Of a stretch of DNA of 64,000 nt, positions 41,747 through 51,317 are shown piece by piece. Location: contig JAFWIE010000017.1 in NCBI GenBank assembly GCA_017533825.1, positions 1-64,000 of the forward strand, read 5' to 3'. This DNA comes from Atopobiaceae bacterium. Lineage in GTDB: Bacteria > Actinomycetota > Coriobacteriia > Coriobacteriales > Atopobiaceae. A model generated the notes under the pieces. It was given only the letters and a program-made list of their open reading frames with translations. It was not told the origin of the DNA and made no database searches. Position 1 is the first letter of the stretch, and each line of letters opens with the position of its first letter. The translations under genes were made by a program, and so were the position numbers.

Positions 41747-44700
41747 CTAGTCCTCGGCACGACACCTACGTGAGAATCCCCAGGCAAGGGCGCAGGCTCC
41801 CACCAACGCGAGGGACATCAGCGGGGCATCCGAATCATCACCAGTATTGGGCGTCGCCTTTGACGTGCTCGCAGTTGTCGTGCTCTGTCTCTGTTGGGAC
41901 GTCGTTTGTGCGGCAGGCGCCTGCGCAGCGGGTTTGCTTGTCTGAGTGTTCTGGGTCGATTGTCCACTCGACTGCGCACCTTGATCCTGCGGGGCTGCCT
42001 CCTCAACTGCATTCGGATCCTTGCCGTCCCAACTCTCGTCATAGAAGTCCTTGCTCATGCCCGGAAGCCCGGGGTCTCTGCTTGACTCGCCCGCATTCTC
42101 CCATGCGTCGTCAGTAAAGCCATCCTCCGGCCACGTCTCACCCGCACCAACCTTCGCCCCCTTGTCCTTGAGGCTATACTCATCGGAAAGCATCTCACCA
42201 ACCGGCGCGGGATCGGTCTTCGTCTTTCCCTCCGTGTACGCAGACGCAGGGATGGTATATGCCTTCAGCGTGAAGTTATCGACTACCGAGTCGCCCTTCT
42301 CAATCGTGCTCGGATACCGATCAGCCTCGCTCGCCTGCGTGGACTCCGCTTGCGCGACCAGTCCATCGGTCATCTCTTGCTCGGACGTAACCGGTTGCTC
42401 GGCCGGAGCGGTCGCGGGCTCGTCAGCCTGAGGCGTGACCGCGGCGGCTCCCGTCTCCTCGGCTGGAGACTCAGTCTCTGTGGTCTCCATCGCCTCGGAC
42501 TGGGACTCGGCCTCGATGGTCGCCATCTCTTCTGCTGGGGACTCAGCCTCGTCCGCCTGGGCTATCTCTGGCTGAGTATCCATCCCCTCGGTCTCGGCAT
42601 TCGCTTCCCCAGCTGCCCGCATCTGGTCGCCCTCCGCAACGTCCTCGCCTACATCGATCATCTCCGACTGGGCGACCAAGCCGTTGGCCGCGTCGGCCTC
42701 GGCAGCTTCCTCTACACCGGCTCCTTCGCCTAGGCCATCCGCCGCAACGTCCTCGTCTGCTTCGAGTGCCTTCTCCTCAGCGTCCTCTGCATCCTCCACA
42801 ACTGACTCGGATTGCTCAGGAGCCTCATTCGCGTCTTCGTCATCGATCTGCGTAGCCGCTTCGGTATCTTCCCCCTGTGCTTCCACCGGAGCTTCCACCG
42901 CACTGCCGTTCTCGCCCTCGCTCTGCGGGTCTTGCACGCTGGCGTCCGTAGCCTCGCTCTGTGGTTCCACCACATTGATGCTCGCAGCTTCGCTTTGTGC
43001 CTCCAGCTCACCGGCACTCTCGCTCTGCGGCTCCATCTCCCCGGCACTCTCGCTTTGTGCCTTGAGCCCGCCTACGTTCAATCCATTGTCAATGCACTCG
43101 CGCCAGTCGTACCAGCCATCTTTCCAATAGAGATAGCTTTCGCCCTTGTTGATAACGGACTTGCCGTATACCCAATTCCTCTCGCCCGCATTGATCTTCT
43201 TCTGGGCGTATGCCTGGCTGTCTGCCTTGTTCGCGGCCAACCCATAGTTGAGGGTTCCGTCACTTCGCTTGACGTAACCCGTGCTCACAATGGAAAAACG
43301 CGAGCCCGGATCGAGCTTCACTGGCTTCGGCAACGCCACACGATGGAATCCGCCGTATTCGAAAGCCTTGACGAAGGACGCAACCTTCTCTCCCTTCTCG
43401 GGATTAGTCACTCCCTCCGGCAGCTTGTATACCTCGTTCTCTACCGTGGTGTTCTCGGCATAGGTGCGCAGGCCAATCGAGGTGAGCACCTCATCTCCGT
43501 TGGGGTCGACAGTGAACACATTGGCCGTACTCACGCGGCCGTCGCTCGTGGCGAAGTAGAAGCCGTCATCCGCCGGCAGATAGTCGTACTGGTATATCGA
43601 GAAATAGTCACCCTCGGAGAGGTCGGTCCCAAACTTCAGCGACTCAGGCCTGCTGATGCTCTTGTCATAGTAGGAGAGGTAGAAGTAGCCTGTGCTCTTG
43701 CCCTCGGCATTCTTGATGCCCCATGTGCCTTTGGAGATTGGCCGACCGTTCGCGTTGCTCGCGGCGTCCGTCTCGCTGCCCCAGCTGTTCTTTACGATCC
43801 ATGCTCCATTCGCTGGAGGGGTTTTGCTGCTGCCATTCGCATCCGTGCCGGAGAGAAAATTCTCCCTTGAGTAGTCGTCATCCCATCCCACAATCGCCAC
43901 CCGGTGGTTAGACTGGACGTTGTCGTAGGTGTAGTGCGCCCAGTTGTTAAGCTCGATGTACTTACCATTGGCGCTTGACTGACCAGGAGATGACGAGTCG
44001 GCGCAGAAGCTGACGGATACGGCGCGACCCTTCAGGAGCTCCTTCTTCGTGGCCTCCACGGCATGCTGCGAGAGTCCGGCCCACTTGCCGTTTGCATTGC
44101 GCTCCACGTACTCGGGGAGCGCGTTGCCATCGATCAGCACGAAGCCGTTCGACTGGTCGCGCTGGGAGTACTCAAGCGACCAATCGAGGTAGTCAGAGTA
44201 GTAGTCGTTCTCCTTAACTGTATCTATGTAGTTGTTCCAACAGTTCTGGAGGTACTGCGCCTCGGTCTTCGCATAATTGGGGTTCGCCGAATTCTTCTTG
44301 ATAAGCTCAGCGAGCGTCATGTCGTTCTTGCGTTCGACCTCAGCCTTAACGAGCTCTTTCCACTCGTCAGGATGCTTCTGCATGTACTCATACTCGGTCA
44401 AACCCGCATTGTTCTGGTAGGGGAAGCTACTCTCCAGCAACGGCCCCACACCCGTCGAGAAGAGCGTCGAAGCGACGATGCTATTGGCTGTGCGGTAAGC
44501 GGCATTGGTATCGCCCTCAGCGCCCAAGTGGTAGAGGCCCTCATCGTACTGGAACCCACTCTGTGCCTCCGTTATGGGGTTCATCGAGAAGTAGATGACG
44601 TGCTTCTCGGAGAGGTCAAAACCAGTATCTGCGTAGGTCTTGCCCATGTCGGAGAGGATGCTCGACTCAGCTGCCGCAATTGCTCCGAAGGACCAGCAGG

Positions 44701-44902
44701 TAGACCAGGGGTTCTGCCGCTTGACGGGCGTGACGACGCCACGCTCTCGCAGGTCGAACTTCCTCGGCAGCGACTCCGCTTGAGCAGTCACCCCCCACTC
44801 GGATTCCTCTGCGGATGCGGCCGCCGGCGCGAGGAGCGAGCCGATGAGGGACAGACTCAGGGTGAACGCGAGTGCCGAGCAGAGCGTACGAGAGAGCTTC
44901 AT
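41747..44902 (-). CDS. Large secreted papain-fold (C1) cysteine protease with repeat-rich stalk and C-terminal anchor
   Basis: 1,051 aa from ATG 44902 (GAAGGA site); the longer frame to 45073 is unsupported. Signal peptide at 1-31 (PAAASA). Catalytic Cys69 in NPWSTCWSFGAIAAAES, His in NHRVAIVGWDDDY, Asn in WIVKNSWGSE. A lectin-like domain of the C1 surface-protease type follows to about 640. Then comes about 320 residues of Glu/Ala/Ser repeats (units like EPQSE, EAQSE, ESPAE). The C-terminus has TPNTGDD, a hydrophobic helix and RRCRAED, a sortase-type wall anchor variant. Confidence 0.85.
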   Translation of the reverse strand: MKLSRTLCSALAFTLSLSLIGSLLAPAAASAEESEWGVTAQAESLPRKFDLRERGVVTPVKRQNPWSTCWSFGAIAAAESSILSDMGKTYADTGFDLSEKHVIYFSMNPITEAQSGFQYDEGLYHLGAEGDTNAAYRTANSIVASTLFSTGVGPLLESSFPYQNNAGLTEYEYMQKHPDEWKELVKAEVERKNDMTLAELIKKNSANPNYAKTEAQYLQNCWNNYIDTVKENDYYSDYLDWSLEYSQRDQSNGFVLIDGNALPEYVERNANGKWAGLSQHAVEATKKELLKGRAVSVSFCADSSSPGQSSANGKYIELNNWAHYTYDNVQSNHRVAIVGWDDDYSRENFLSGTDANGSSKTPPANGAWIVKNSWGSETDAASNANGRPISKGTWGIKNAEGKSTGYFYLSYYDKSISRPESLKFGTDLSEGDYFSIYQYDYLPADDGFYFATSDGRVSTANVFTVDPNGDEVLTSIGLRTYAENTTVENEVYKLPEGVTNPEKGEKVASFVKAFEYGGFHRVALPKPVKLDPGSRFSIVSTGYVKRSDGTLNYGLAANKADSQAYAQKKINAGERNWVYGKSVINKGESYLYWKDGWYDWRECIDNGLNVGGLKAQSESAGEMEPQSESAGELEAQSEAASINVVEPQSEATDASVQDPQSEGENGSAVEAPVEAQGEDTEAATQIDDEDANEAPEQSESVVEDAEDAEEKALEADEDVAADGLGEGAGVEEAAEADAANGLVAQSEMIDVGEDVAEGDQMRAAGEANAETEGMDTQPEIAQADEAESPAEEMATIEAESQSEAMETTETESPAEETGAAAVTPQADEPATAPAEQPVTSEQEMTDGLVAQAESTQASEADRYPSTIEKGDSVVDNFTLKAYTIPASAYTEGKTKTDPAPVGEMLSDEYSLKDKGAKVGAGETWPEDGFTDDAWENAGESSRDPGLPGMSKDFYDESWDGKDPNAVEEAAPQDQGAQSSGQSTQNTQTSKPAAQAPAAQTTSQQRQSTTTASTSKATPNTGDDSDAPLMSLALVGACALAWGFSRRCRAED

Positions 44903-45094
44903 GGGGGAATCCTTCGTTCCAGGGGCGAATATGGTGCAGTCTCGTGCCGAGATGCCGTTACGGAGCCCGCCTTTGGCAAGCGCCCATACACAGCGACACG
45001 AACCTATACTACTCGCTTGTAGGCAAAATAGCCGCGGGATTATCGGTCCCGAAACTTGCGAGCTGGCACGCAATCGGAACGCTTGGCGACACAG

Positions 45095-45384
45095 CCGAAT
45101 AACCTCCCAAAAAAAGCCAAATCAGGCCTTCCGAAGAGGTTGTTCGGATTGGGTGCAGCGCGAATCCGATTAACCTCGCGAAACCGGCCGAATCAGCTAA
45201 CTTTGGGAGGTTATTCGGTCGGCGGCCTTGGCAGCCATAGCGCATGAGTAATGGCCAACCCGAACAACCTCCCAAAATAAACTGAATCGGCCACTTCGAG
45301 GAGTTTATTCGGTTTTAGTCCGGACCGAATCCGAACAAGCGCACGAAACCGGCCGAATCAGACAACTTTGGGAGGTTATTCGGG
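45095..45384. repeat. Composite palindromic repeat, copy 2 (inverted relative to 32336-32626)
   Basis: Units 45095-45217 and 45259-45384 start CCGAAYAACCTCCCAAA and end TTTGGGAGGTTATTCGG, with inner GTTCGGATT/AATCCGAACAA dyads. The linker contains GCCATAGCGCATGAGTAATGGCC, the reverse complement of the copy 1 linker with few changes. It fills most of the 44,903-45,616 intergenic gap, which is upstream of both the protease and the esterase. Confidence 0.85.
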
Positions 45385-45616
45385 TGGAGGGGAGGAGCAC
45401 AATCCAGGAGCCACACCACGAGCAATTGCCGCGTCTAAGCGACGCTGCCAAGACCAATCTTAACCCCTACACCAAGCGTGTCCGCACTATCTTTGGAGCC
45501 ACCCACGGTCATGAGCAACCAAAGCCCACGACTTTGTGTAACATCAAGTGTGATTGTAAATGCACAATGTGAGTGATTCCATGCGGCAACCGGATGCATC
45601 CAGAGAGGAGCACACA

Positions 45617-46549
45617 ATGGAGCTAAAGGCCTGGGAGTATGATGAGTTCCCGGCATTCGAAGAGGACGTTCCAGGAGCCAGTTGGCTCGACACCACCGGC
45701 GACGAAGTCGGCGTGAGATACGTCCCCGACGTGGAATACCAAAGCGTGGGAGGCGTGTCGCGCGTACTGCAAATCCTCATTCCCACGAGCCGCAACTACA
45801 AGGCGCCAAAGCCCGGACGTGCCGCATCGCGCAGTTACCCCTGCATCGTCTATGTGCAGGGATCCGCCTGGATGACGCAAAACGTCTATGCCAACCTGCC
45901 CTGCATCGCACGCCTTGCGGTAAAGGGTTATGTGATCGCCGTCGTGCAATACCGCGAGAGCGGCATAGGCGTCTTTCCCGATCAAGTACGCGATGCCCGC
46001 AACGCCATCCGCTTCATGCGCGAGCATGCCGCTGAGTATGCCGTAGATCCCACGCACATGGCAGTAATGGGCGACTCCTCGGGCGGTCACACCGCCGTGT
46101 ATGCGGGTATCCTGCACGACGACGACACCGAGCACAACCTCTTCCCTGGCATCTCTGCAGAGGTCTCCTGCATCGTCAACTACTATGGTTCCACCGACTT
46201 CACCTTCGAGGACGCCAACCCCTCCACCCCAGACCACAACGCCCCCACCTCACCTGAGGGGATGGTCATGGGCGGCGTGGACCTCAACGAAGACCAAAAG
46301 GCACGCGAGACGCTCAGCGTGAAGTGCAACATCGATGAGACGACCACCATCGCACCGGTCCTCATCATACATGGCACCAAAGACCGCACGGTCAACACCA
46401 AATGCAGCGTCTATCTGCACCAGCGGCTGCAGGAGACGGGACACGAGAGCGCGTTGTACCTTCTGCGCGGTGCGGACCACGGCGGCCCGGAGTTCTGGAC
46501 GGAGCAGACCCTGTCCATCGTGGATGAATTCGTGCGTGCACGGATGTGA
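45617..46549 (+). CDS. Alpha/beta-hydrolase, esterase/lipase of the HSL/BD-FAE type
   Basis: 310 aa from ATG 45617 with GAGAGGAG upstream; the frame begins earlier at 45560. The nucleophile elbow GDSSGGHTA carries the catalytic Ser, IHGTKDRTV carries the Asp, and GADHGG the His. A YVQGSAW segment replaces the usual HGGG oxyanion loop, as in the feruloyl-esterase-like carbohydrate esterases. Probably cytoplasmic, no signal peptide. Substrate unknown. Confidence 0.85.
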   Translation: MELKAWEYDEFPAFEEDVPGASWLDTTGDEVGVRYVPDVEYQSVGGVSRVLQILIPTSRNYKAPKPGRAASRSYPCIVYVQGSAWMTQNVYANLPCIARLAVKGYVIAVVQYRESGIGVFPDQVRDARNAIRFMREHAAEYAVDPTHMAVMGDSSGGHTAVYAGILHDDDTEHNLFPGISAEVSCIVNYYGSTDFTFEDANPSTPDHNAPTSPEGMVMGGVDLNEDQKARETLSVKCNIDETTTIAPVLIIHGTKDRTVNTKCSVYLHQRLQETGHESALYLLRGADHGGPEFWTEQTLSIVDEFVRARM

Positions 46550-46614
46550 CGTACCACCTGCGGCGCTCAGTATAGCAGCGATGACAATTGCCCGTGGCTG
46601 CTGCACTGGGCGCC

Positions 46615-47833
46615 TCACGTCTCGACATAGGTCATTGCGCAATACCCGGGAGAGACAACCTGTTGGACCGTGAAGCGAAGCTTCTTTCCGCTGAGCGGGT
46701 CCGTGTAAGCGCGTTCCACCACCTCGCCGTCTATGGCCGCACGCTTGACGTCTTGGTACCACTCCTCCGTGTAGTACGGATATAACTCCCTCACGCGACG
46801 GCCCACGACCGCATCCACCGGGAGTCCTCCGAGCTCAGAGAATCGCTAATTGGCATAGAGTACCTCGGTGTCGTACACTTCGCTGTGCTCTGCGTGCGTC
46901 ACATGGTAGACGCAATAGGAGAAGGGCAAGTCATCGAAGAGCGCGAAGTCGCTCCTCGTGGGAATCCTCCCCCGGCGTCCCTTACCCTTCTCTGCCCAAG
47001 CGCCACGCAGCAGCACCCCGAGGATCACCAACGCGACCAAGGCAAGCGCGCACCCCACCACGACCATGAGAATCCAGCTGAGTGAGTCGAAGGCGCTGGT
47101 TCCGGCATCCTCAGTAAAGTGATGCGTCAATGCCGCATCAACGGTTGACATCGGCACCATGGCCGTTACCTTGGCCAAGATGGAGAACAGGGTCGTTTGG
47201 TCGCGGTTCACCGCAAAGCAGTAATCCATCTCCATTCCAGTTGACCACGTGACAAGTCGATACCTCTCGCACAGCTGTGCGATGTTGTTGTAGCGATAGT
47301 CGCTGATGAGGACGCAATCCACCTGTCCGTCAGCAACTGCCTTGAGGCACTCCGACGTATCCGCATACTAAATCACACGCCAATCGGGGAAGTGGTCGAG
47401 TAGGAATAGTCGTAGTTGAGGTTGTCTTTGTTGACTGCGACCGTCACTCAGGAACACATATCCATTGTTGTAGAGGCGTATGCTCTCCACCTGCTTGGCC
47501 ATGGTAGAGTAGTCGATCTCGATTCCCACCACACCAACAAACGTGCCTAGCCAAAAGACGGAAACGTTGCTGGAAATCACATGCGCGTCGAGGTCCTCGG
47601 TAATGTGCGGAGGAAGCCAGACGGCATCGCCTTCGTGTTTGGGAACGGTAAACCAAACGAGACTGCTCGTGTCCTCCGTATCGTGGAGCACGATGTCGGT
47701 CAGTGCTTTGGATGAAGAGCACGCTGAGAATCAGCATGCTGGCGACGGTGACAACGATCACACATACGGTCATGTGCGTCATTCGCGTACGTATCGATCG
47801 CATTCGTTGCACCACACCTTGTCCCAGAGGCAT
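46615..47833 (-). pseudogene. Broken sensory protein (transmembrane, sensor, solute-binding-like and PAS domains)
   Basis: Reading right to left: MTVCVIVVTVASMLILSVLF is a membrane helix (47,7xx); a frameshift near 47,700 leads to a Cache-like piece (VSVFWLGTFVGVVGIEIDYS) that stops at TAG 47368-47370. The same frame resumes as a periplasmic-binding-like segment (YADTSECLKAVADGQVDCVL), a second membrane helix and a PAS start (FSYCVYHVTHAEHSEVYDTE). A second in-frame TAG (46846-46848) follows, then the rest of PAS to 46615. The output domain is missing. Two amber codons, one frameshift and deletions mark a decayed gene. Confidence 0.8.
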
Positions 47834-47897
47834 TCGGACTGATTATTTGGATGCATTCATCATTAGCATATATCATCATAAGCATACCAACGAGAGA

Positions 47898-47929
47898 TGT
47901 CCCCACCCAAGAGGGCCTTGGATGGGGAC
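47898..47929. other. Imperfect hairpin in intergenic gap upstream of the sensor remnant
   Basis: TCCCCACCCAAG and CTTGGATGGGGA pair with one mismatch around an AGGGC-type loop. The 47,834-48,080 gap contains nothing else I can name; it separates fhs from the decayed sensor gene on the same strand and the hairpin may terminate fhs transcription. Confidence 0.35.
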
Positions 47930-48080
47930 AAAGGAAGGAGTCGTCCGCGGTGGAAACGGGAAAGGACGCGCGGACGTGCAACCATGATGCATCCATTCCA
48001 CGAACGAAACACGCTATGGTATCGTTCTCACAACAAATCGCCACAAATGTCAAATGCAACATGTGTTATATGGGCATATG

Positions 48081-49754
48081 TTAGAAGAGGCCCACGATCT
48101 TGCCTTCGGGGGTCACATCGATCCGCTCGGCGGCAGGAACGCGCGGTAGACCCGGCATCGTCATGATGTCGCCCGTGAGCGCTACGATGAAGCCCGCACC
48201 GGCACTGACCTTGAGGTTGCGAACCGTGAGCCTCCACCCATGGGGAGCACCGAGCTTCGTCTGATCGTCGGTGAAGGAATACTGGGTCTTTGCCATGCAG
48301 ATGGGCAGGTTGCCAAAACCGAGCTCCTCAAGCTGCTTGAGCTGGTTGCGCGCCGTGCCGACAAGATCGACACCATCGGCGTGATACACCCTTCGCGCAA
48401 TGGCGTTGAGCTTCTCTTCAATGCTCATATCGAGGTCGTAGGAGCATCGAAAGTCGTTGGGTTCGTCACACAGGCGCACAACCTCGTCTGCCAGTGCCCG
48501 GCCTCCTTCGCCACCCTTGGCCCACACCTCACTGAGCGCCACGTTGACACCCAGCTCGCGACACTTTGCCTCCACCAATGCAAGCTCGGCCTGCGTGTCG
48601 GTGGGAAACGCGTTGATGGCGACCACACAGGGAAGCCCAAAGACGTCACGAATGTTTGACACATGTTGCAAAAGGTTCGGCAGGCCCTCCTCGAGCGCCT
48701 CGAGGTTCTCTGCTGTCAGGTCGGCCTTGGAAACGCCGCCGTTGTACTTGAGGGCACGCACAGTTGCCACAATCACAACTGCAGACGGTGCGAGACCCGT
48801 GGCGCGACACTTGATGTCGAGGAACTTCTCCGCTCCGAGGTCGGCACCAAAGCCAGCCTCAGTAACCACGTAGTCGGCCATCTTCATGGCTGTGGTCGTC
48901 GCGATGACGGAGTTGCAGCCATGGGCGATGTTTGCAAAGGGGCCACCGTGCACGAAGGCGGGGTTGTTCTCGAGCGTCTGGACGAGGTTGGGCTTGATGG
49001 CGTCCTTGAGCAACGCTGCACAGGCACCCTCAGCCTTGAGGTCGTGCACCGTTACGGGCTTTCGGTCGTAGGTGTAAGCGACCACCATGCGTCCGAGTCG
49101 TGCCTTTAGATCGGAGAGGTCCGTGGCTAGGCAGAACGCCGCCATGACCTCCGACGCCACGGTGATGTCGAAGCCGTCCTGACGTGGCATCCCATCTACG
49201 ATTCCGCCCATGCCATCGACCACATTGCGCAGCTGGCGGTCGTTCATGTCCACACAGCGGCGCCAGATGACGCGACGCGGGTCGATGCCTAGCTTGTTGT
49301 CCCACTTGATGGAATTATCGAGCATGGCGGCGATGAGGTTGTTGGCCGCACCTATGGCATGGAAGTCGCCAGTGAAGTGCAGGTTGATGTCCTCCATGGG
49401 AACTACCTGGGCATACCCACCGCCGGCAGCTCCTCCCTTCACGCCAAACACGGGGCCAAGGCTTGGCTCACGCAGACAAAGCATGGTCGGGCGACCGGTA
49501 AGGTTCAGGGCATCCGCTAGGCCGACCGACGTGGTGGTCTTGCCCTCTCCAGCCGGCGTCGGGTTGATGGCGGTCACGAGAATGAGCTTCGCGCGGGCGG
49601 GCAGCGCGGACATCGAATTGATGTCGACCTTCGCCTTGTACCTCCCATAGTGCTCGAGCTGGTTCTCCGAGAGGCCCGCCTTGGCAGCCACCTCAGTGAT
49701 GGGAAGCATCGTGGCCTCCTGCGCAATCTGGATGTCGCTCTTGAATTCTGCCAT
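48081..49754 (-). CDS. fhs: Formate-tetrahydrofolate ligase
   Basis: 557 aa, standard length, from ATG 49754 with GAGGAGCATG upstream. It forms 10-formyl-THF from formate, THF and [21 protein letters not shown] is the P-loop; [20 protein letters not shown] and the [20 protein letters not shown] segment ([17 protein letters not shown]) are family signatures. It works with FolD and FchA encoded 7 kb away. Divergent from the MIF-like gene across about 90 bp. Confidence 0.95.
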   Translation of the reverse strand: MAEFKSDIQIAQEATMLPITEVAAKAGLSENQLEHYGRYKAKVDINSMSALPARAKLILVTAINPTPAGEGKTTTSVGLADALNLTGRPTMLCLREPSLGPVFGVKGGAAGGGYAQVVPMEDINLHFTGDFHAIGAANNLIAAMLDNSIKWDNKLGIDPRRVIWRRCVDMNDRQLRNVVDGMGGIVDGMPRQDGFDITVASEVMAAFCLATDLSDLKARLGRMVVAYTYDRKPVTVHDLKAEGACAALLKDAIKPNLVQTLENNPAFVHGGPFANIAHGCNSVIATTTAMKMADYVVTEAGFGADLGAEKFLDIKCRATGLAPSAVVIVATVRALKYNGGVSKADLTAENLEALEEGLPNLLQHVSNIRDVFGLPCVVAINAFPTDTQAELALVEAKCRELGVNVALSEVWAKGGEGGRALADEVVRLCDEPNDFRCSYDLDMSIEEKLNAIARRVYHADGVDLVGTARNQLKQLEELGFGNLPICMAKTQYSFTDDQTKLGAPHGWRLTVRNLKVSAGAGFIVALTGDIMTMPGLPRVPAAERIDVTPEGKIVGLF

Positions 49755-49844
49755 CACATGCTCCTCGCATCCTTTGCTATCCTGACACAGAGTACGATTT
49801 TAACCGTCTATGCCCGTATCGCAACCAGATTAAGGAGTATCGCC

Positions 49845-50195
49845 ATGCCGGTCATCCACACGTATTCGTCCACGCCCATCCCCGCCGACGCGCGCGAGAG
49901 CCTCAAGGCTACCTATGGGAACGCCATCGCATCCGTTCCCGGGAAGAGCGAGACGTGGCTCATGTGCCTCTTTGACGAGAACGTTCCCACCTACCACGGT
50001 GGCACCAACGACGCGCCTGCCGCCTATGTGACGGTCGATGTCTTTGCGCGTGAGGCGGTCCCACGCGCCGCATGGAACGCCATGACCCCCGTCATCTGCG
50101 ATGCGCTCAACGATCAGCTTGGCGTCGATCCGGCCCGCATCTACATCAAGTACGGCGAGACCGCGAACTTCGGATGGAACGGCATGAACTTCTAA
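49845..50195 (+). CDS. MIF / tautomerase-superfamily protein
   Basis: 116 aa from ATG 49845 with AAGGAG upstream. After Met removal the N-terminus is Pro1 (MPVIHTYSS), the catalytic base of macrophage migration inhibitory factor and 4-oxalocrotonate tautomerases. Length and the YIKYGETANFGWNGMNF ending match the MIF-type trimeric fold of about 115 aa. Likely a keto-enol tautomerase; the physiological substrate is unknown. Confidence 0.85.
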   Translation: MPVIHTYSSTPIPADARESLKATYGNAIASVPGKSETWLMCLFDENVPTYHGGTNDAPAAYVTVDVFAREAVPRAAWNAMTPVICDALNDQLGVDPARIYIKYGETANFGWNGMNF

Positions 50196-50272
50196 GGCAG
50201 CAAACGTGGCAGGCCACCCGACGCGGCTGGCGCATGACCGGCGGCCTGCCCTCTCGTTATCCCCGCTGTCAG

Positions 50273-50719
50273 CTAATTCCGAGGAGAGAACTCCAGCTCG
50301 TCGGCAACGAGGGGAAGGTCCCGAACATCAGCGATGGTAAAGCCACCCATGAATGTCCGCCTATTGTAGTAGCGGTCGAGACCAGCGATCACGGCATCTA
50401 TCTGCTCCACGATTCCCTGAATCTCGGCAGTGACGGTGCCGTCGTGCTCGTTTCTCACCCAGCCCGTCGCACCGGCCGCATTGGCAAGGTTCGTGATGGT
50501 AAACCGGAAGCCAACCCCCTGCACCATTCCCGAAAACCGATAGCGACGGCGCAGCTTGGGGCCCAGTGGCGCACGATCACCCTCCTGCACACCTTCCACC
50601 ATCGATCCACCTCCCCCTTCGGCGAGTGCACGAACCTGTTCGAGCTCGGCACGAACCATCTTGTCCTCCGCAGTGCCGCCGCCATCGACGAGCTCGCGCA
50701 AAAACGAGAGAAGACCCAT
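50273..50719 (-). CDS. Acylphosphatase-domain protein with N-terminal extension
   Basis: 148 aa from ATG 50719 with CGGAGGTG upstream. Residues 55-140 are an acylphosphatase domain: FSGMVQGVGFRFT with the phosphate-binding Arg and GWVRNEHDGTVTAE with the catalytic Asn. The 54-residue N-terminal extension, containing a Gly-rich stretch, is unusual since most acylphosphatases are 90-100 aa. It would hydrolyse acyl phosphates. Convergent with the tautomerase gene. Confidence 0.85.
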   Translation of the reverse strand: MGLLSFLRELVDGGGTAEDKMVRAELEQVRALAEGGGGSMVEGVQEGDRAPLGPKLRRRYRFSGMVQGVGFRFTITNLANAAGATGWVRNEHDGTVTAEIQGIVEQIDAVIAGLDRYYNRRTFMGGFTIADVRDLPLVADELEFSPRN

Positions 50720-50841
50720 ACGCACCTCCGAGCCTCGATTCCATCGTGTGTCATTGTATCCCTCCCGAAGCATGGATTCGCTGCGAAGGTGTACCATGGG
50801 CACTTCCTTCGGCCACGATCATCGGAATCGAGGAACCTGCC

Positions 50842-51231
50842 ATGCATGACGAGAACTGCATCTTCTGCAAGCTAGCCACCGGGGAAATCCCCACAAACAA
50901 GGTGTACGAGGACGAGCAGTGCATCGCGTTTCGCGACATGGAGCCCCTCATGCCCACCCACGTGCTCATCATCCCCAAAGACCACTACCGCGACATCACC
51001 GACGACGTGCCTCCCGCGACGCTCGGGCACTGCTTCTCCGTCGTCAAGACAATCGCCGCGCAGGAAGGCCTCGTAAACGGCTTCCGCATCCTCGTAAACA
51101 CCGGTGACGATGCGAGCCAAAGCGTCAAGCACTTCCACATCCACATCTTGGGCGGCGGCCACATGCCACGCCCCAACGATCAGGACTGGGGCGAGTTCGC
51201 GACCAACGCGGGAAAGTTCTACAAGGCCTAG
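50842..51231 (+). CDS. HIT-family nucleotide-binding protein
   Basis: 129 aa. I start at ATG 50842 (CATGACGAGAACTGCATCTT); the frame extends far upstream only as antisense to acylphosphatase. CIFCKLATGEIP is the N-terminal zinc-binding-like motif, and VKHFHIHILGGG is the HxHxH catalytic triad of the HIT (HINT-type) hydrolases, which cleave nucleoside phosphoramidates. Followed by a clear terminator. Confidence 0.92.
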   Translation: MHDENCIFCKLATGEIPTNKVYEDEQCIAFRDMEPLMPTHVLIIPKDHYRDITDDVPPATLGHCFSVVKTIAAQEGLVNGFRILVNTGDDASQSVKHFHIHILGGGHMPRPNDQDWGEFATNAGKFYKA

Positions 51232-51273
51232 GTCTCGCCGACAATCGACCCGCAAGGAATCATGAGTTACAAC

Positions 51274-51300
51274 GGCCCGCTGGGGTAACCCCAGTGGGCC
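51274..51300. terminator. Terminator between HIT gene and YdcF-like gene
   Basis: GGCCCGCTGGGG (51274-51285), loop TAA, CCCCAGTGGGCC (51289-51300): a 12-bp stem with one G-T-type mismatch, between two convergent genes. Confidence 0.8.
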
Positions 51301-51317
51301 TCATTCGGGGCCGCCTT

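Noticed and set aside
46615..47833. Recoded amber codons (pyrrolysine or suppressor)
   Set aside because: A frameshift and missing output domain in the same gene make ordinary decay the simpler reading; kept only as a minor observation.
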